From Thauera sp. (GTDB lineage: Bacteria; Pseudomonadota; Gammaproteobacteria; Burkholderiales; Rhodocyclaceae), in NCBI GenBank assembly GCA_024235615.1, contig JACKMB010000006.1:186001-250000 (forward strand): a stretch of DNA of 64,000 bases. Reading direction: 5' to 3'. How positions within the stretch are numbered: position 1 is the stretch's first letter; every line of letters starts with the position of its first letter. A program made the position numbers and the translations under genes. The notes beneath the pieces are model-generated. The model searched no databases. It had not been told where the DNA came from and saw nothing but the letters and a program-made list of their open reading frames with translations. Positions 7,593 through 15,850 of the stretch are shown here, piece by piece.

Positions 7593-7621
7593 ACTATACC
7601 AGATCAGGTCTTGCCGGTCGA
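7593..7621 (-). promoter_or_regulatory. Candidate sigma-70 promoter reading toward infA
   Basis: Read on the minus strand: -35 TCGACC (7616-7621), 17-nt spacer, -10 TATAGT (7593-7598) with an extended TGG just before it. It overlaps the last codons of the YaiI gene. Confidence 0.45.
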
Positions 7622-8071
7622 TGGCTTCGTGTTGCGCCGCAGCAAAACGTCGAGCCGGTTGGCGAAGCTGCGTGCATCGGCCGCCGAGAAGGCGCTCGGC
7701 CCGCCCGTGTCGACGCCGGTGGCGCGCAGCGTGTCCATGAAGTTGCGCAGGTCGAGCAGCTCGCGGATGTTCTCGCGACCGTAGAGCTCGCCGCGTGGCG
7801 ACAGGGCGTGGGCATCCTTTGCCACCACCGCGGCGGCGAGCGGGATGTCGGCGGTGATGACGAGGTCGCCCGCGCCGGCATGCTCGGCGATGTAGCGGTC
7901 GGCCTCGTCGAATCCGCCCGGCACCTGGATCATGCGGATCCGCGGCGACGCGGGCGTGCGCAGGAACTGGTTGGCGACCAGGGTGACGGGGTGCCCAGTG
8001 CGCTCGGAGGCGCGGAACAGGATGTCCTTGACGAGCACCGGACAGGCGTCGGCATCGACCCAGATGTGCAT
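7604..8071 (-). CDS. YaiI/YqxD family protein (DUF188)
   Basis: A 155-residue protein of the YaiI/YqxD family, related to PIN/NYN-type nuclease folds. Conserved acidic residues are in [11 protein letters not shown] at the very N-terminus, [13 protein letters not shown], and [12 protein letters not shown]; the family motif [10 protein letters not shown] is also present. The activity of the family is not established; a nuclease role is only suggested by the acidic residues. The ATG at 8071 is preceded by AGGAG at 7 nt. It lies directly after a tRNA-Lys gene and its terminator on the same strand. Confidence 0.92.
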   Translation of the reverse strand: MHIWVDADACPVLVKDILFRASERTGHPVTLVANQFLRTPASPRIRMIQVPGGFDEADRYIAEHAGAGDLVITADIPLAAAVVAKDAHALSPRGELYGRENIRELLDLRNFMDTLRATGVDTGGPSAFSAADARSFANRLDVLLRRNTKPSTGKT

Positions 8072-8102
8072 GGCGGGACTCCTGCGCGGGCTGGCGCAAA
8101 AG

Positions 8103-8132
8103 AAAATGCCCGGAACGAAGTCCGGGCATTTT
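8103..8132 (-). terminator. Rho-independent terminator downstream of tRNA-Lys
   Basis: AAAATGCCCGGA (8103-8114) and TCCGGGCATTTT (8121-8132) form a perfect 12-bp stem with a 6-nt loop. Read on the minus strand it follows the tRNA 3' end by 10 nt and ends in a T-rich run. Confidence 0.88.
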
Positions 8133-8142
8133 CGGTGAAACT

Positions 8143-8218
8143 TGGTAGGCCGTGCGGGATTCGAACCTGCGACCAACGGATTAAAAGTCCGCTGCTCTAC
8201 CAGCTGAGCTAACGACCC
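8143..8218 (-). tRNA. tRNA-Lys(TTT)
   Basis: The minus strand reads as a full 76-nt cloverleaf including encoded CCA. D-arm region TAGCTCAGCTGGTAGAGCA, anticodon loop CTTTTAA (anticodon TTT) closed by GGA/TCC-containing stem, and T-loop GGTTCGAATCC are all canonical. The acceptor stem pairs over seven positions, with a G-T pair at 1-72. Confidence 0.97.
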
Positions 8219-8330
8219 AAAAGCGAGGCCGAATAATAATGGCCCAGCGGCTGGGCGTCAAGCGTCGAGGTGCGTCGCAGGCGTGCTGTCGAGATGCGCG
8301 CCTTGGCAGGCGCACGGACTACGCACCAGG

Positions 8331-8359
8331 TTGCGCCGAACCCTGCCCGGTCCTATAGT
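8331..8359 (+). promoter_or_regulatory. Candidate sigma-70 promoter of the corrinoid operon
   Basis: TTGCGC (8331-8336), 17-nt spacer, TATAGT (8354-8359), 31 nt before the first ATG. The leader is too short to contain a cobalamin riboswitch. Confidence 0.5.
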
Positions 8360-8389
8360 CGGACCACCCTCTCAAGCCGAAGGACGGCC

Positions 8390-9064
8390 ATGAACGGCCC
8401 GCACTCTTCCGGTCCATCGACCGAGGCGGCATTCCAGCCGCTCGTCGATGCACTCCTGGTCGGTGACCACAAGCTGGCTGCCGCGGTGGCACAGCACCTC
8501 ATCGAGCAGGGTTGCTCGCGCGAACAGGTCGTCACCGACGGCCTGGAGCATGCGATGGGGCTTCTCGACGACAAGTGCACGGTCGAGAGCTTCAACCTGC
8601 TCGAGATCATGCTCGTTGGCCGTGCGGTTTCTGCGGTGGTGCGTGTCCTCTATCCGGACGGCTACGCTCCGACCGAGGGCCGCGCCACCTTCGTCATCGC
8701 CACCCTCGAGGGCGATGTCCACGACCTCGGCAAGAACATCGTGCGCATGGTGCTCGCCGGGAAGGGTTTCCGGGTGGTCGATCTCGGTCGCGATTGCCCG
8801 GTCGACGACCTGGTCGGTGCGGCACAACGCGAGGGCGCGGCGGCGGTGCTCGTCAGCGGGCTCATCAGTCCGGTGGTGAGCCAGGTACGCAAGCTCAGGC
8901 CTGCGCTGCGCGCGTGCGGGCTCGCGCACGTCCCGGTCGTGGCCGGTGGCGCCGCGCTGAAGCAGCTGCGCCCCGAGGCGCTCGACGTCGATTACGTCGC
9001 CGAGAATGCCTTCGACGGCGCGCACTATCTCGAGCGCCACGTGAGCGGCGCACCCACAACATGA
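8390..9064 (+). CDS. Corrinoid-binding protein, methyltransferase-cognate type (B12-binding)
   Basis: A 224-residue MtaC/MtbC-like corrinoid protein, the methyl carrier in three-component methyltransferase systems. An N-terminal helical cap (about residues 15-95, with LLEIMLVGRAV) precedes the Rossmann B12-binding domain. The cobalamin motif is DVHDLGKN at residues 109-116, where His111 should be the lower cobalt ligand; VSGLIS (155-160) and VVAGGAAL match the other two loops. It overlaps the UroD/MtaA-like gene by ATGA (9061-9064). No substrate-specific methyltransferase I gene is next to it, so what methylates it is unknown. Confidence 0.92.
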   Translation: MNGPHSSGPSTEAAFQPLVDALLVGDHKLAAAVAQHLIEQGCSREQVVTDGLEHAMGLLDDKCTVESFNLLEIMLVGRAVSAVVRVLYPDGYAPTEGRATFVIATLEGDVHDLGKNIVRMVLAGKGFRVVDLGRDCPVDDLVGAAQREGAAAVLVSGLISPVVSQVRKLRPALRACGLAHVPVVAGGAALKQLRPEALDVDYVAENAFDGAHYLERHVSGAPTT

Positions 9065-10071
9065 ACAGCCTGGAGCGCATCCTGCGGGCGACCCGGCTGG
9101 AGCCGGTGGACCGCACACCGCTTGTCCCGCAGCTGTTCGGCCATGCGGCGGTCTGCGCGGGCCTGTCGTTGCGCGATTACCTGCACGACGGCGAGGCGCT
9201 GGCACATGCCCAGATCCGCGCGCGCGAGCGCTATCGTACCGACGCGGTCTTCGCCTTCCTGGATTTCGGTGTCGAAGCCGAGGCGCTGGGCGCGCAGCTG
9301 AGTTTCGGGGACGACCGCTATCCCGATGTGGTCGGCTGCGTGCTGGGAGCCGACGACGATCCCGCCCGCCTCCGCCTGCCCGAACCCGCGAGCGCCGGCC
9401 GCATGCCGGTCTGCCTGCGGGCGCTGCGGACCATGCGGCAACGGCTCGGGGACTCCGCCCTCGTCGCGGGGGCCGTGGCAGGCCCGATGACCGCGAGCGC
9501 GCAGCTCTACGGCATCGAGAACGCGCTTTTTCTCGCGATCGACGATCCTCCCCGCCTTGCCGCTGCGCTCGATTTCTCCACCCGGCTGGCCATCCGCTAC
9601 GGGCTCGCCCAGCTCGACGCCGGGGCGCACGCCGTGATCGTGTTCGATCCGGCCGCGTCGCCGGCGGTCGTTCCGCCCGGCTTTTTCCGCGAGTTCCTCG
9701 CGCCGCGGCTCGGGCGAGTCCTGGCGGCCCTGCGCGGCGGCGGCGCGGCCTTCACCTGGCTCAACATCGCCGGCCCCACCGCGGGCATCCTCGACTGCTA
9801 TGCGCACATCGGCGCCGATGTAGCGACCTTCGACTACTACCTGAGCGCTGCCGAGGCCTCTCGCCTGCTGCCGCGAACCTGCCTCGCCGGAAACCTGAAG
9901 TCGCTTGATTTCCTGGACGCTGCTCCGGACGTGGTGAAGCGCGAGGCGCGCGGCCTGGTCGCCGCCTTCGGGGGCCGCGGCGGCTTCCTGCTGTCGAGCG
10001 GATGCGAGATTCCGCCCGAGGCCGCCGCGGGCAACATCGCTGCCATGGCGGCGGCGCTGAACGAGGATTGA
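9061..10071 (+). CDS. Uroporphyrinogen decarboxylase/MtaA-family methyltransferase homologue with altered zinc site
   Basis: A 336-residue TIM-barrel protein of the URO-D/MtaA/CmuA group; in that group MtaA moves a methyl group from a corrinoid protein to a zinc-activated thiol. N-terminus MNSLERILRATRLEPVDRTP and barrel landmarks are normal. The zinc site is not: where the family has H-x-C-G, this protein reads LNIAGPT, giving Asn235 and Ala237; only the third ligand, Cys315 (SSGCEIPPE), is kept. So a thiol acceptor bound through the usual zinc seems unlikely, and the protein may use another acceptor, carry out only docking, or act in sensing. It is coupled to the corrinoid protein (ATGA) and lies 5 nt from the reactivase gene. 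Confidence 0.85.
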   Translation: MNSLERILRATRLEPVDRTPLVPQLFGHAAVCAGLSLRDYLHDGEALAHAQIRARERYRTDAVFAFLDFGVEAEALGAQLSFGDDRYPDVVGCVLGADDDPARLRLPEPASAGRMPVCLRALRTMRQRLGDSALVAGAVAGPMTASAQLYGIENALFLAIDDPPRLAAALDFSTRLAIRYGLAQLDAGAHAVIVFDPAASPAVVPPGFFREFLAPRLGRVLAALRGGGAAFTWLNIAGPTAGILDCYAHIGADVATFDYYLSAAEASRLLPRTCLAGNLKSLDFLDAAPDVVKREARGLVAAFGGRGGFLLSSGCEIPPEAAAGNIAAMAAALNED

Positions 10072-10076
10072 GCGCC

Positions 10077-11684
10077 ATGGCCACCCTGCGAGTCCGCGCA
10101 GGTGGGGCGCTGCATCTGCTCGCGTACGATCCTGACGCCGGGAACTCGCTGCGCGCGATCCTGGAGCCCACGGACTTCCGTGTGCGCACGGCCTGCCTGG
10201 GGCTGGGGGCATGCGGGCTGTGCCGGGTCCGGGTGCTCGCCGGCGAGGTGGGTGCGCCCACCGCGGTCGAGCGCGTCCAGCTCGAGGATGCCCTCCTCGC
10301 CGAGCGCGTCAGGCTGGCGTGCCAGTGCAGGCCGGTGGGCGAAGTGGAGATCGAGGTGCTCAGTCTCGCGCCGCCGTCGAGCTGGCACGTTCCGCCCGGC
10401 GGGCTGGCCTCGATCGGGACCTTGCGCTGGGAGGCGGACCCCGCGCCGTCGCATGCGGTCCCCCGTCCGCTGGGGGTCGCGGTCGATCTGGGAACCAGTC
10501 ACATCAGCGTCGCCTTAATCGATCTCATCGGCGCGCGGCCGCTCGCCCTGCGCGTGGGCGCGAACCCGCAGCGCGCCCATGGCGCGGATGTGATGACGCG
10601 CCTCGTCGCGGCCGGTGATCCGGATCATGCGCGTGCGCTCGCCAGCCTGGCGCGCGCGGCCGTGGGCGAGGCGCTCGGCGAGATCGCCCGCAGCGAGGGC
10701 ATCGATCTGCGGCGCGTGCGCCGCGTGCTCGTGGTCGGCAACACGGCGATGCTGAGCCTGCTCGCGGACAGGAACCACCAGCGCCTGCTCGAGCCCGCCA
10801 ACTGGTCGCTGCCGATCGATTGCGCGCCGCTCGAGACCGCTTCATGGGGGCGAGAGTGGGGGCTCGCGCCGGAAGCCTCGATCGAGGTGGTGGCGCCGCT
10901 GGCGGGCTTCGTCGGATCGGATCTGCTTGCGGGCGTCGTCGCCGAGCGCATGCCCGAGCTGCGCACGCCCGGTCTGCTGATCGATTTCGGCACCAACTCG
11001 GAGATCGCCTTGTGGTCGGGCGACACGCTCTGGGTGACCGCTACCGCCGGGGGGCCGGCGTTCGAGGCCAGCGCGGGGCGGGACTGCATCCCTGCCGAGG
11101 CCGGCGCCGTGGTTCGCGTGCGTGAAGGCGAGGGGGGCGCGCTCGAGTGCGACATCATCGCCGGCGACGAGCCCAGGGGGCTTTGCGGCTCGGGCCTCGT
11201 AGACCTGCTGGCCTGCCTGCTGCGACAGAGGCGCCTCGGGCCGCGCGGCCGCTTCAGCGACGGCAGCGAGCGTGTCGAGTTCGAGGTGAACGGCCGTGTG
11301 CTCGGCCTGGGCTGGCGCGAGGTCGATGCCCTGCAGCGCGCGAAGGCCGCGATCGGCGCAGGCATGAAGGTGCTGTGCGGCTGCGCCGGCGTGGATCCGT
11401 ACGCGCTGCAGCGGGTCCTGGTCGCGGGCCTGTTCGGGAGCCATCTCGATCTCGACAGCGCGGCGGCGATCGGCCTGCTGCCACGTCTCCCGGAGGGGCG
11501 CGTGGTGCTCGTCGGCAACACCGCGCTCGCGGGTGCATGTGGCCTGCTGCTGTGCGCGGATGCGCGGCGCATGCTCGAGCGCGTGCGCGCGTGCGCACGC
11601 TTCGTCAATCTCGGCCGCATGGCGGCGTTCGACGAGGCCTTTCTGGACCAGCTTTTCCTCCAACCGATGGGCTCCCCGCCATGA
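10077..11684 (+). CDS. RACo-like corrinoid reductive activator: [2Fe-2S] ferredoxin domain plus ASKHA ATPase (DUF4445)
   Basis: A 535-residue protein that should reduce inactive Co(II) corrinoid back to Co(I) using ATP. The N-terminal ferredoxin domain (residues 1-90) has Cys40, Cys46, Cys49 and Cys82 in the C-x5-C-x2-C...C pattern. A linker is followed by an actin-like ATPase: AVDLGTSHISVALID (about 137-151), VLVVGNTAML, LLIDFGTNSEIALW (phosphate-2 loop), GPAFE and VLVAGLFGSHLD. The end, FVNLGRMAAFDEAFLDQLF, matches the family C-terminus. The start ATG at 10077 was selected because it begins the ferredoxin strand. The 3' end overlaps the HD-GYP gene by ATGA, which is unusual for this family. 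Confidence 0.9.
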   Translation: MATLRVRAGGALHLLAYDPDAGNSLRAILEPTDFRVRTACLGLGACGLCRVRVLAGEVGAPTAVERVQLEDALLAERVRLACQCRPVGEVEIEVLSLAPPSSWHVPPGGLASIGTLRWEADPAPSHAVPRPLGVAVDLGTSHISVALIDLIGARPLALRVGANPQRAHGADVMTRLVAAGDPDHARALASLARAAVGEALGEIARSEGIDLRRVRRVLVVGNTAMLSLLADRNHQRLLEPANWSLPIDCAPLETASWGREWGLAPEASIEVVAPLAGFVGSDLLAGVVAERMPELRTPGLLIDFGTNSEIALWSGDTLWVTATAGGPAFEASAGRDCIPAEAGAVVRVREGEGGALECDIIAGDEPRGLCGSGLVDLLACLLRQRRLGPRGRFSDGSERVEFEVNGRVLGLGWREVDALQRAKAAIGAGMKVLCGCAGVDPYALQRVLVAGLFGSHLDLDSAAAIGLLPRLPEGRVVLVGNTALAGACGLLLCADARRMLERVRACARFVNLGRMAAFDEAFLDQLFLQPMGSPP

Positions 11685-13168
11685 GTGCAGTGTCATCCGG
11701 TCCGCGCACCCCGGTGGATGCCGTGGTCCGTACCGCGCAATATCTTGCCGGCATCGTCTCCTATGAGGGGCTGTGGCCCCAGCTCGGGCGCCTCGTGCGC
11801 AACTTCTTCGGTGCGGACGTGGCCGCCTTCATCGCCCGCGAGGGGGAGGGCGGCGAGCGTTGCCTGCACTGCGAGCCCGACTGCCCGATGCTCGCCGCGG
11901 CGTGTGCGGAGGCCACCGCCATGGTGTTCGAGAGCGGCTTCCTCGCCACCGAGGCGGTGCGGATCCCCGAGCCGCACGAGGTGATCCTGCTGCCCATCGG
12001 CCGCGAGCGGCAGCGCACCGCCTACGTGCTCATCGCAGCCCATCGGGGCGCCACGGCGCTGTCCCGCGACACGCTGGACCTGTATCTCGCGCTGGCGGGC
12101 CTGATCGAGACCACGCTCGATCGCATCGCCTCCCAGCATCGCTTCCTCAGCATGGCCGACAACGTGCCCGAGCTGCTCTTCCAGTTCGTCGAGCACGATG
12201 GCCGCTGGATGTTCAATTATGCGAGCGGCGGCGCTCGGGCTGCGCTCGGGCTCGAAGCCCAGGCCCTGATCGCGGATCCGGCGTTGCTGTTCGCGGGGCT
12301 CGATGAAGCCGGGGGAGGCCGCCTGCTGGAGGCCCTGCGCGCCAGCGCCGCCGGTCGCCGTGTGCATCTGCCGCTGTGCTGGCGGGCGCCCGACGGGGGC
12401 CTGCGCCACCTCCTGCTCGATGCCGTCGCTGCCACCGGAGAACAGGGCCGTCCCGTCTGGGATGGCGCGCTGCGCGACATCAGCGAGCAGGTCCGGCTCG
12501 AGGAAGAGAGCCGGCGCAACCTGGTGCGCCTGAACAAGAGCATGGAGGACGCCATCCAGGCGATCGCGACCACGATCGAGAAGCGGGACCCCTATACCGC
12601 GGGCCACCAGCGCCGTGTGGCCGATCTCGCTGCCCGCCTCGCCGCCGCCCTCGGCATGCCCGACGAGCAGATCCACGGGATCCGCCTGACCGCGGCCATC
12701 CACGACATCGGCAAGATCCACGTGCCGGCCGAGATTCTGAGTTACCCCGGGCCCTTGCCGGAGATCGAGTTCGCCCTGATTCGCACCCACCCCGAGGTCG
12801 GCTACGAGATCCTCAAGAACGTGGACTTCCCGTGGCCGGTCGCGGAGATGGTGCTCCAGCACCACGAGCACCTGGACGGGTCCGGCTATCCGCGCGGCTT
12901 GCGGGGCGACGCGATCCTGCTCGGGGCGCGCATCATCACGGTCGCCGACGTCGTCGAGGCGATCGCCCTCTACCGGCCGTACCGACCCGGCCTCGGGGTC
13001 GACACCGCGCTGGCGGAGATCGAGCGCAGCCGGGGGGCGCGCTACGATCCCGCAGTGGTCGATGCGTGCGTGGAACTGTTCCGCGGGCAGGCTTACTGCT
13101 TCCCCGAAACCGCCGATCCAGGTCGTGTGTTCGCGCGTGCGCCCGCACATCGCAAGCCGGAGGGATGA
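11681..13168 (+). CDS. GAF-PAS-HD-GYP cyclic-di-GMP phosphodiesterase
   Basis: A 495-residue sensor phosphodiesterase. Residues about 20-155 form a GAF-like input domain containing a cysteine cluster Cys61-x2-Cys64-x3-Cys68-x6-Cys75 (CLHCEPDC), which could bind a metal or cluster. Residues about 165-285 are PAS-like (MADNVPELLFQF, then WDGALRDISEQV). A short helix leads to the HD-GYP domain (about 300-480) with GHQRRV, HDIGK (His341-Asp342), RTHPEVGYEIL, HHEHLDGSGYP (GYP at 402-404) and RPYRP, all expected for an active c-di-GMP phosphodiesterase. No transmembrane helix. It is translationally coupled to the corrinoid reactivase gene, so its input may be the state of the corrinoid system. Confidence 0.92.
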   Translation: MSAVSSGPRTPVDAVVRTAQYLAGIVSYEGLWPQLGRLVRNFFGADVAAFIAREGEGGERCLHCEPDCPMLAAACAEATAMVFESGFLATEAVRIPEPHEVILLPIGRERQRTAYVLIAAHRGATALSRDTLDLYLALAGLIETTLDRIASQHRFLSMADNVPELLFQFVEHDGRWMFNYASGGARAALGLEAQALIADPALLFAGLDEAGGGRLLEALRASAAGRRVHLPLCWRAPDGGLRHLLLDAVAATGEQGRPVWDGALRDISEQVRLEEESRRNLVRLNKSMEDAIQAIATTIEKRDPYTAGHQRRVADLAARLAAALGMPDEQIHGIRLTAAIHDIGKIHVPAEILSYPGPLPEIEFALIRTHPEVGYEILKNVDFPWPVAEMVLQHHEHLDGSGYPRGLRGDAILLGARIITVADVVEAIALYRPYRPGLGVDTALAEIERSRGARYDPAVVDACVELFRGQAYCFPETADPGRVFARAPAHRKPEG

Positions 13169-13183
13169 GGTCTAGCGGGGGCG

Positions 13184-13203
13184 CGCCTGCAACCTCGCAG
13201 GCG
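13184..13203. terminator. Short hairpin between convergent genes
   Basis: CGCCTGC (13184-13190) and GCAGGCG (13197-13203) form a 7-bp stem with a 6-nt loop 15 nt after the HD-GYP stop. No T-tract follows, so it is a weak terminator candidate. Confidence 0.3.
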
Positions 13204-13270
13204 GCGTGGTACTCGTGTCCCCGCCCCCGGCCGCGGGCGCGCATCGCGGTGGGCGACGGCCCCGGCCCGC

Positions 13271-14377
13271 TCAGGGCGCGCGCGTCAGCAGCCAGTACTG
13301 GAGCTTCATCGTCGCGGAGGCGCCCGCGATGATCGCCGCAGTGGTGAGGGCTGCGCCGAGCGCCAGCGTCGACAGCCCCGAAACTCCCTGGCCGAGCGTG
13401 CAGCCGAGCGCGGTGACGCCACCGAAGCCCATCAGCAGGCCGCCCGCGATGTGGCGCACGAGGTCGGCGGGGTCGCGGAAGCTCTCGATGCGGAAGCTGC
13501 GCGTGGCCAGCGCCATCGCCGCGGCGCCGGCGATCACGCCGAGCGCGCTGGCGATGCCGAAGCTCATCTGGCGGTTGGCGTCGCTCCACAGCAGCAGCAG
13601 TTCCAGCGTGAAGGCCTGCGGGGCGACGAAGCTGAGCGACTCGGCGCGGCCGCTGTTGGTGGCGAGGAAGACCTCCTCGAGGGTGTCGGGGTGCTCGGCG
13701 ATGTGGCCGAGGTGGCCGGTGACGTACCAGCCCGCCACCACCGCGAGGCCGACGATGGCGCCGCCGAGCAGCACCTCGGGGCGGCGCGCGTCGCGGCTCG
13801 CCAGCGCCCAGGCGAGCAGGCCGCCGCCGGCGAGCGCGCTGGCGGCGAGCAGCGCGCTGCCAGCGTCCATGCCGGCCGCGGCGAGGAAGGCGGGCAGGGT
13901 CTGGGCGTGGGGCAGCTGCAGCGCGACCGGGTCGAGAAGCTCGACCCGCCACACGCCGGTGAGCCCGCGCAGGGTCATCGAGGCGCCGATGGCGAGGAAG
14001 ACGAAGACCACCACCGACTTGAGGTTGCCGCCACCGATGCGGATCAGGGTCTTGCCGGCACAGCCGGAGGCGAGCGTCATGCCGACGCCGAAGGCGAGCC
14101 CGCCGACCACGTGCGACAGCCAGGGCAGGCGGGCGCCGGTGTAGATCGTCCTGGCGGGGTCGAAGAGCCCGAGCGCCTGCAGTACGCCCGTGCCGAGGAC
14201 GGCGATGGCCACCGCGAGCGCCCACATCCGCATGCGCGTCCAGTCGCCGATGTTCACCGCATCGGATACCGCGCCCATGGTGCAGAAGCCGGTGCGCTGG
14301 CTGGAGGCGCCGAACACGGCGCCGATCGCGAAGCCGAGCCAGACGATGGTGGAGGCGGAGACGAGGGCGTGGTCCAT
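13271..14377 (-). CDS. YeeE/YedE family transporter (thiosulfate/sulfur-compound uptake type)
   Basis: A 368-residue inner membrane protein with two DUF395-type halves and about nine helices. The conserved cysteine motifs of the family are present: Cys32 in RTGFCTMGAVSDA, Cys106 in ASGCAGKTLIRIGGGNLKS, and Cys326 in LGCTLGQGVSG. In characterised YeeE (TsuA) such cysteines line a thiosulfate path. The usual TusA-like partner (YeeD) is not adjacent. The start ATG at 14377 is 15 nt downstream of the queC stop, so it probably shares the queEC transcript; a sulfur link to queuosine synthesis is not implied by known chemistry. Confidence 0.88.
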   Translation of the reverse strand: MDHALVSASTIVWLGFAIGAVFGASSQRTGFCTMGAVSDAVNIGDWTRMRMWALAVAIAVLGTGVLQALGLFDPARTIYTGARLPWLSHVVGGLAFGVGMTLASGCAGKTLIRIGGGNLKSVVVFVFLAIGASMTLRGLTGVWRVELLDPVALQLPHAQTLPAFLAAAGMDAGSALLAASALAGGGLLAWALASRDARRPEVLLGGAIVGLAVVAGWYVTGHLGHIAEHPDTLEEVFLATNSGRAESLSFVAPQAFTLELLLLWSDANRQMSFGIASALGVIAGAAAMALATRSFRIESFRDPADLVRHIAGGLLMGFGGVTALGCTLGQGVSGLSTLALGAALTTAAIIAGASATMKLQYWLLTRAP

Positions 14378-14391
14378 GGCGCGGCCGGGGC

Positions 14392-15093
14392 TCAGGTCGA
14401 GGGCGGCTGGTAGGGCGTGGGGTCGGCGACGCCGGCCGCGGCGAAGCCGGCGGCGCGCAGGCGGCAGGCCTCGCAGCGGCCGCAGGCGCGGCCGTCGTCG
14501 TCGGCCTGGTAGCAGGTGACGGTGAGGCCATAGTCCACGCCGAGGGCGACGCCGCGGCGGATGATGTCGGCCTTGGAGAGTTCGATCAGCGGCGCGTGGA
14601 TGCGCAGCTGCGCGCCCTCGACGCCGACCTTGGTGGCGAGCCGTGCCATGCGCTCGAAGGCCTCGATGAAGGCGGGCCGGCAGTCGGGGTAGCCGGAGTA
14701 ATCGACCGCGTTCACGCCGACGAAGATGTCGTTGGCACCGAGCACCTCGGCCCAGGCGAGCGCGATCGACAGCATCACCGTGTTGCGCGCCGGAACGTAG
14801 GTCACCGGGATGCCGGCGTTGTCCTGGTCGAGCGGCACCGCGATGCCGGGGTCGGTGAGCGCCGAGCCGCCGAACTGGCCGAGTTCGACGCTGGCGGTGC
14901 GGTGCTCGCGTGCCCCGAGCGCCTGCGCCACCCGCTTCGAGGCGACGAGCTCGGCGGCGTGGCGCTGGCCGTAGGCGACGGATAGGGCGTAGGTCTCGAA
15001 GCCCATGTCGCGCGCGATCGCGAGGCAGGTGGCGGAATCGAGGCCGCCGGAGAGGAGGACGACGGCGCGGGGCGGGGTGTGGAGGAGGGTCAT
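14392..15093 (-). CDS. queC: 7-cyano-7-deazaguanine synthase QueC
   Basis: Makes preQ0 from 7-carboxy-7-deazaguanine with ATP and ammonia in queuosine biosynthesis. The 233-residue protein has the N-type PP-loop [14 protein letters not shown] (residues 12-25), SVAYGQRH, the segment [17 protein letters not shown], and a C-terminal zinc site ([20 protein letters not shown], four cysteines). It follows queE on the same strand, as in many betaproteobacteria, at the end of the Tol-Pal block. queD and queF are not in the window. Confidence 0.97.
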   Translation of the reverse strand: MTLLHTPPRAVVLLSGGLDSATCLAIARDMGFETYALSVAYGQRHAAELVASKRVAQALGAREHRTASVELGQFGGSALTDPGIAVPLDQDNAGIPVTYVPARNTVMLSIALAWAEVLGANDIFVGVNAVDYSGYPDCRPAFIEAFERMARLATKVGVEGAQLRIHAPLIELSKADIIRRGVALGVDYGLTVTCYQADDDGRACGRCEACRLRAAGFAAAGVADPTPYQPPST

Positions 15094-15175
15094 TGCGGGG
15101 CCAATCTGGTAAGGCGGGTCGGGGTGGGGCTGCCCGCCGCACGCGTGCGGTGCCGACGGGCGCGAGTGGCGCCGC

Positions 15176-15847
15176 TCAGCGGCCGCGCGCGTCGTTCCAC
15201 AGGATCTTGTGGAGCTGCAGCTGGAAGCGCACCGGCAGACGGTCGCGCACGATCCACCCGGCGAGATCGGCGGGATCGAGGGCGCCGGCGACGGGCGACA
15301 GCAGCACCGTGCAGCGTTCGGCGAGGCGGTGCTCGGCGATCTGCCGCCTGGCCCAGTCGTAGTCGGTGGCGTCGGCGAGCACGAACTTGAGCTCGTCGCG
15401 CGCGTTCAGCAGCGCGAGGTTCTCCCAGCGGTTACGCGCGAGCTCGCCGGAGCCGGGCGCCTTGAGGTCCACGATGCGCGACACGCGCGGGTCGACACCG
15501 GCGATGTCGAGCGCGCCGCTGGTCTCCAGCGAAACGTCGTGACCCGCGTCGCACAGTGCGGCGAGCAGCGCGAGGCAGCCCTTCTGCGCGAGCGGCTCGC
15601 CTCCGGTCACGCAGACGTGGCGAAGGCCGTGGCCCGCAACCTCGGCGAGGATGTCGTCGAGCGTGCGGGTCTCGCCGCCGCTGAAGGCGTAGGCGGTGTC
15701 GCACCAGCTGCAGCGCAGCGGGCAGCCGGTCAGGCGCACGAACACGGTGGGCAGGCCGACGCGGGTGGATTCGCCCTGCAGCGAGGCGAAGATTTCGGTG
15801 ATGCGCAGGCGCACGGCCGCAGCCGGCGCCGTCTCGACAACCGACAT
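15176..15847 (-). CDS. queE: 7-carboxy-7-deazaguanine synthase QueE (radical SAM)
   Basis: Radical SAM enzyme that contracts 6-carboxytetrahydropterin to 7-carboxy-7-deazaguanine. The 223-residue protein has [20 protein letters not shown] near the N-terminus and the cluster motif [10 protein letters not shown] (C-x3-C-x2-C) that holds [4Fe-4S]. [14 protein letters not shown] is the SAM-binding GGEP region, and [12 protein letters not shown] and LSPVAG are family segments. The start is 3 nt from the cpoB stop, so it is the downstream end of the tol-pal operon. Confidence 0.96.
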   Translation of the reverse strand: MSVVETAPAAAVRLRITEIFASLQGESTRVGLPTVFVRLTGCPLRCSWCDTAYAFSGGETRTLDDILAEVAGHGLRHVCVTGGEPLAQKGCLALLAALCDAGHDVSLETSGALDIAGVDPRVSRIVDLKAPGSGELARNRWENLALLNARDELKFVLADATDYDWARRQIAEHRLAERCTVLLSPVAGALDPADLAGWIVRDRLPVRFQLQLHKILWNDARGR

Positions 15848-15850
15848 GGG

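Noticed and set aside
8219-8389. Cobalamin riboswitch before the corrinoid operon
   Set aside because: The predicted leader is only about 25 nt and the upstream 110 nt show no B12-box-like conserved element.
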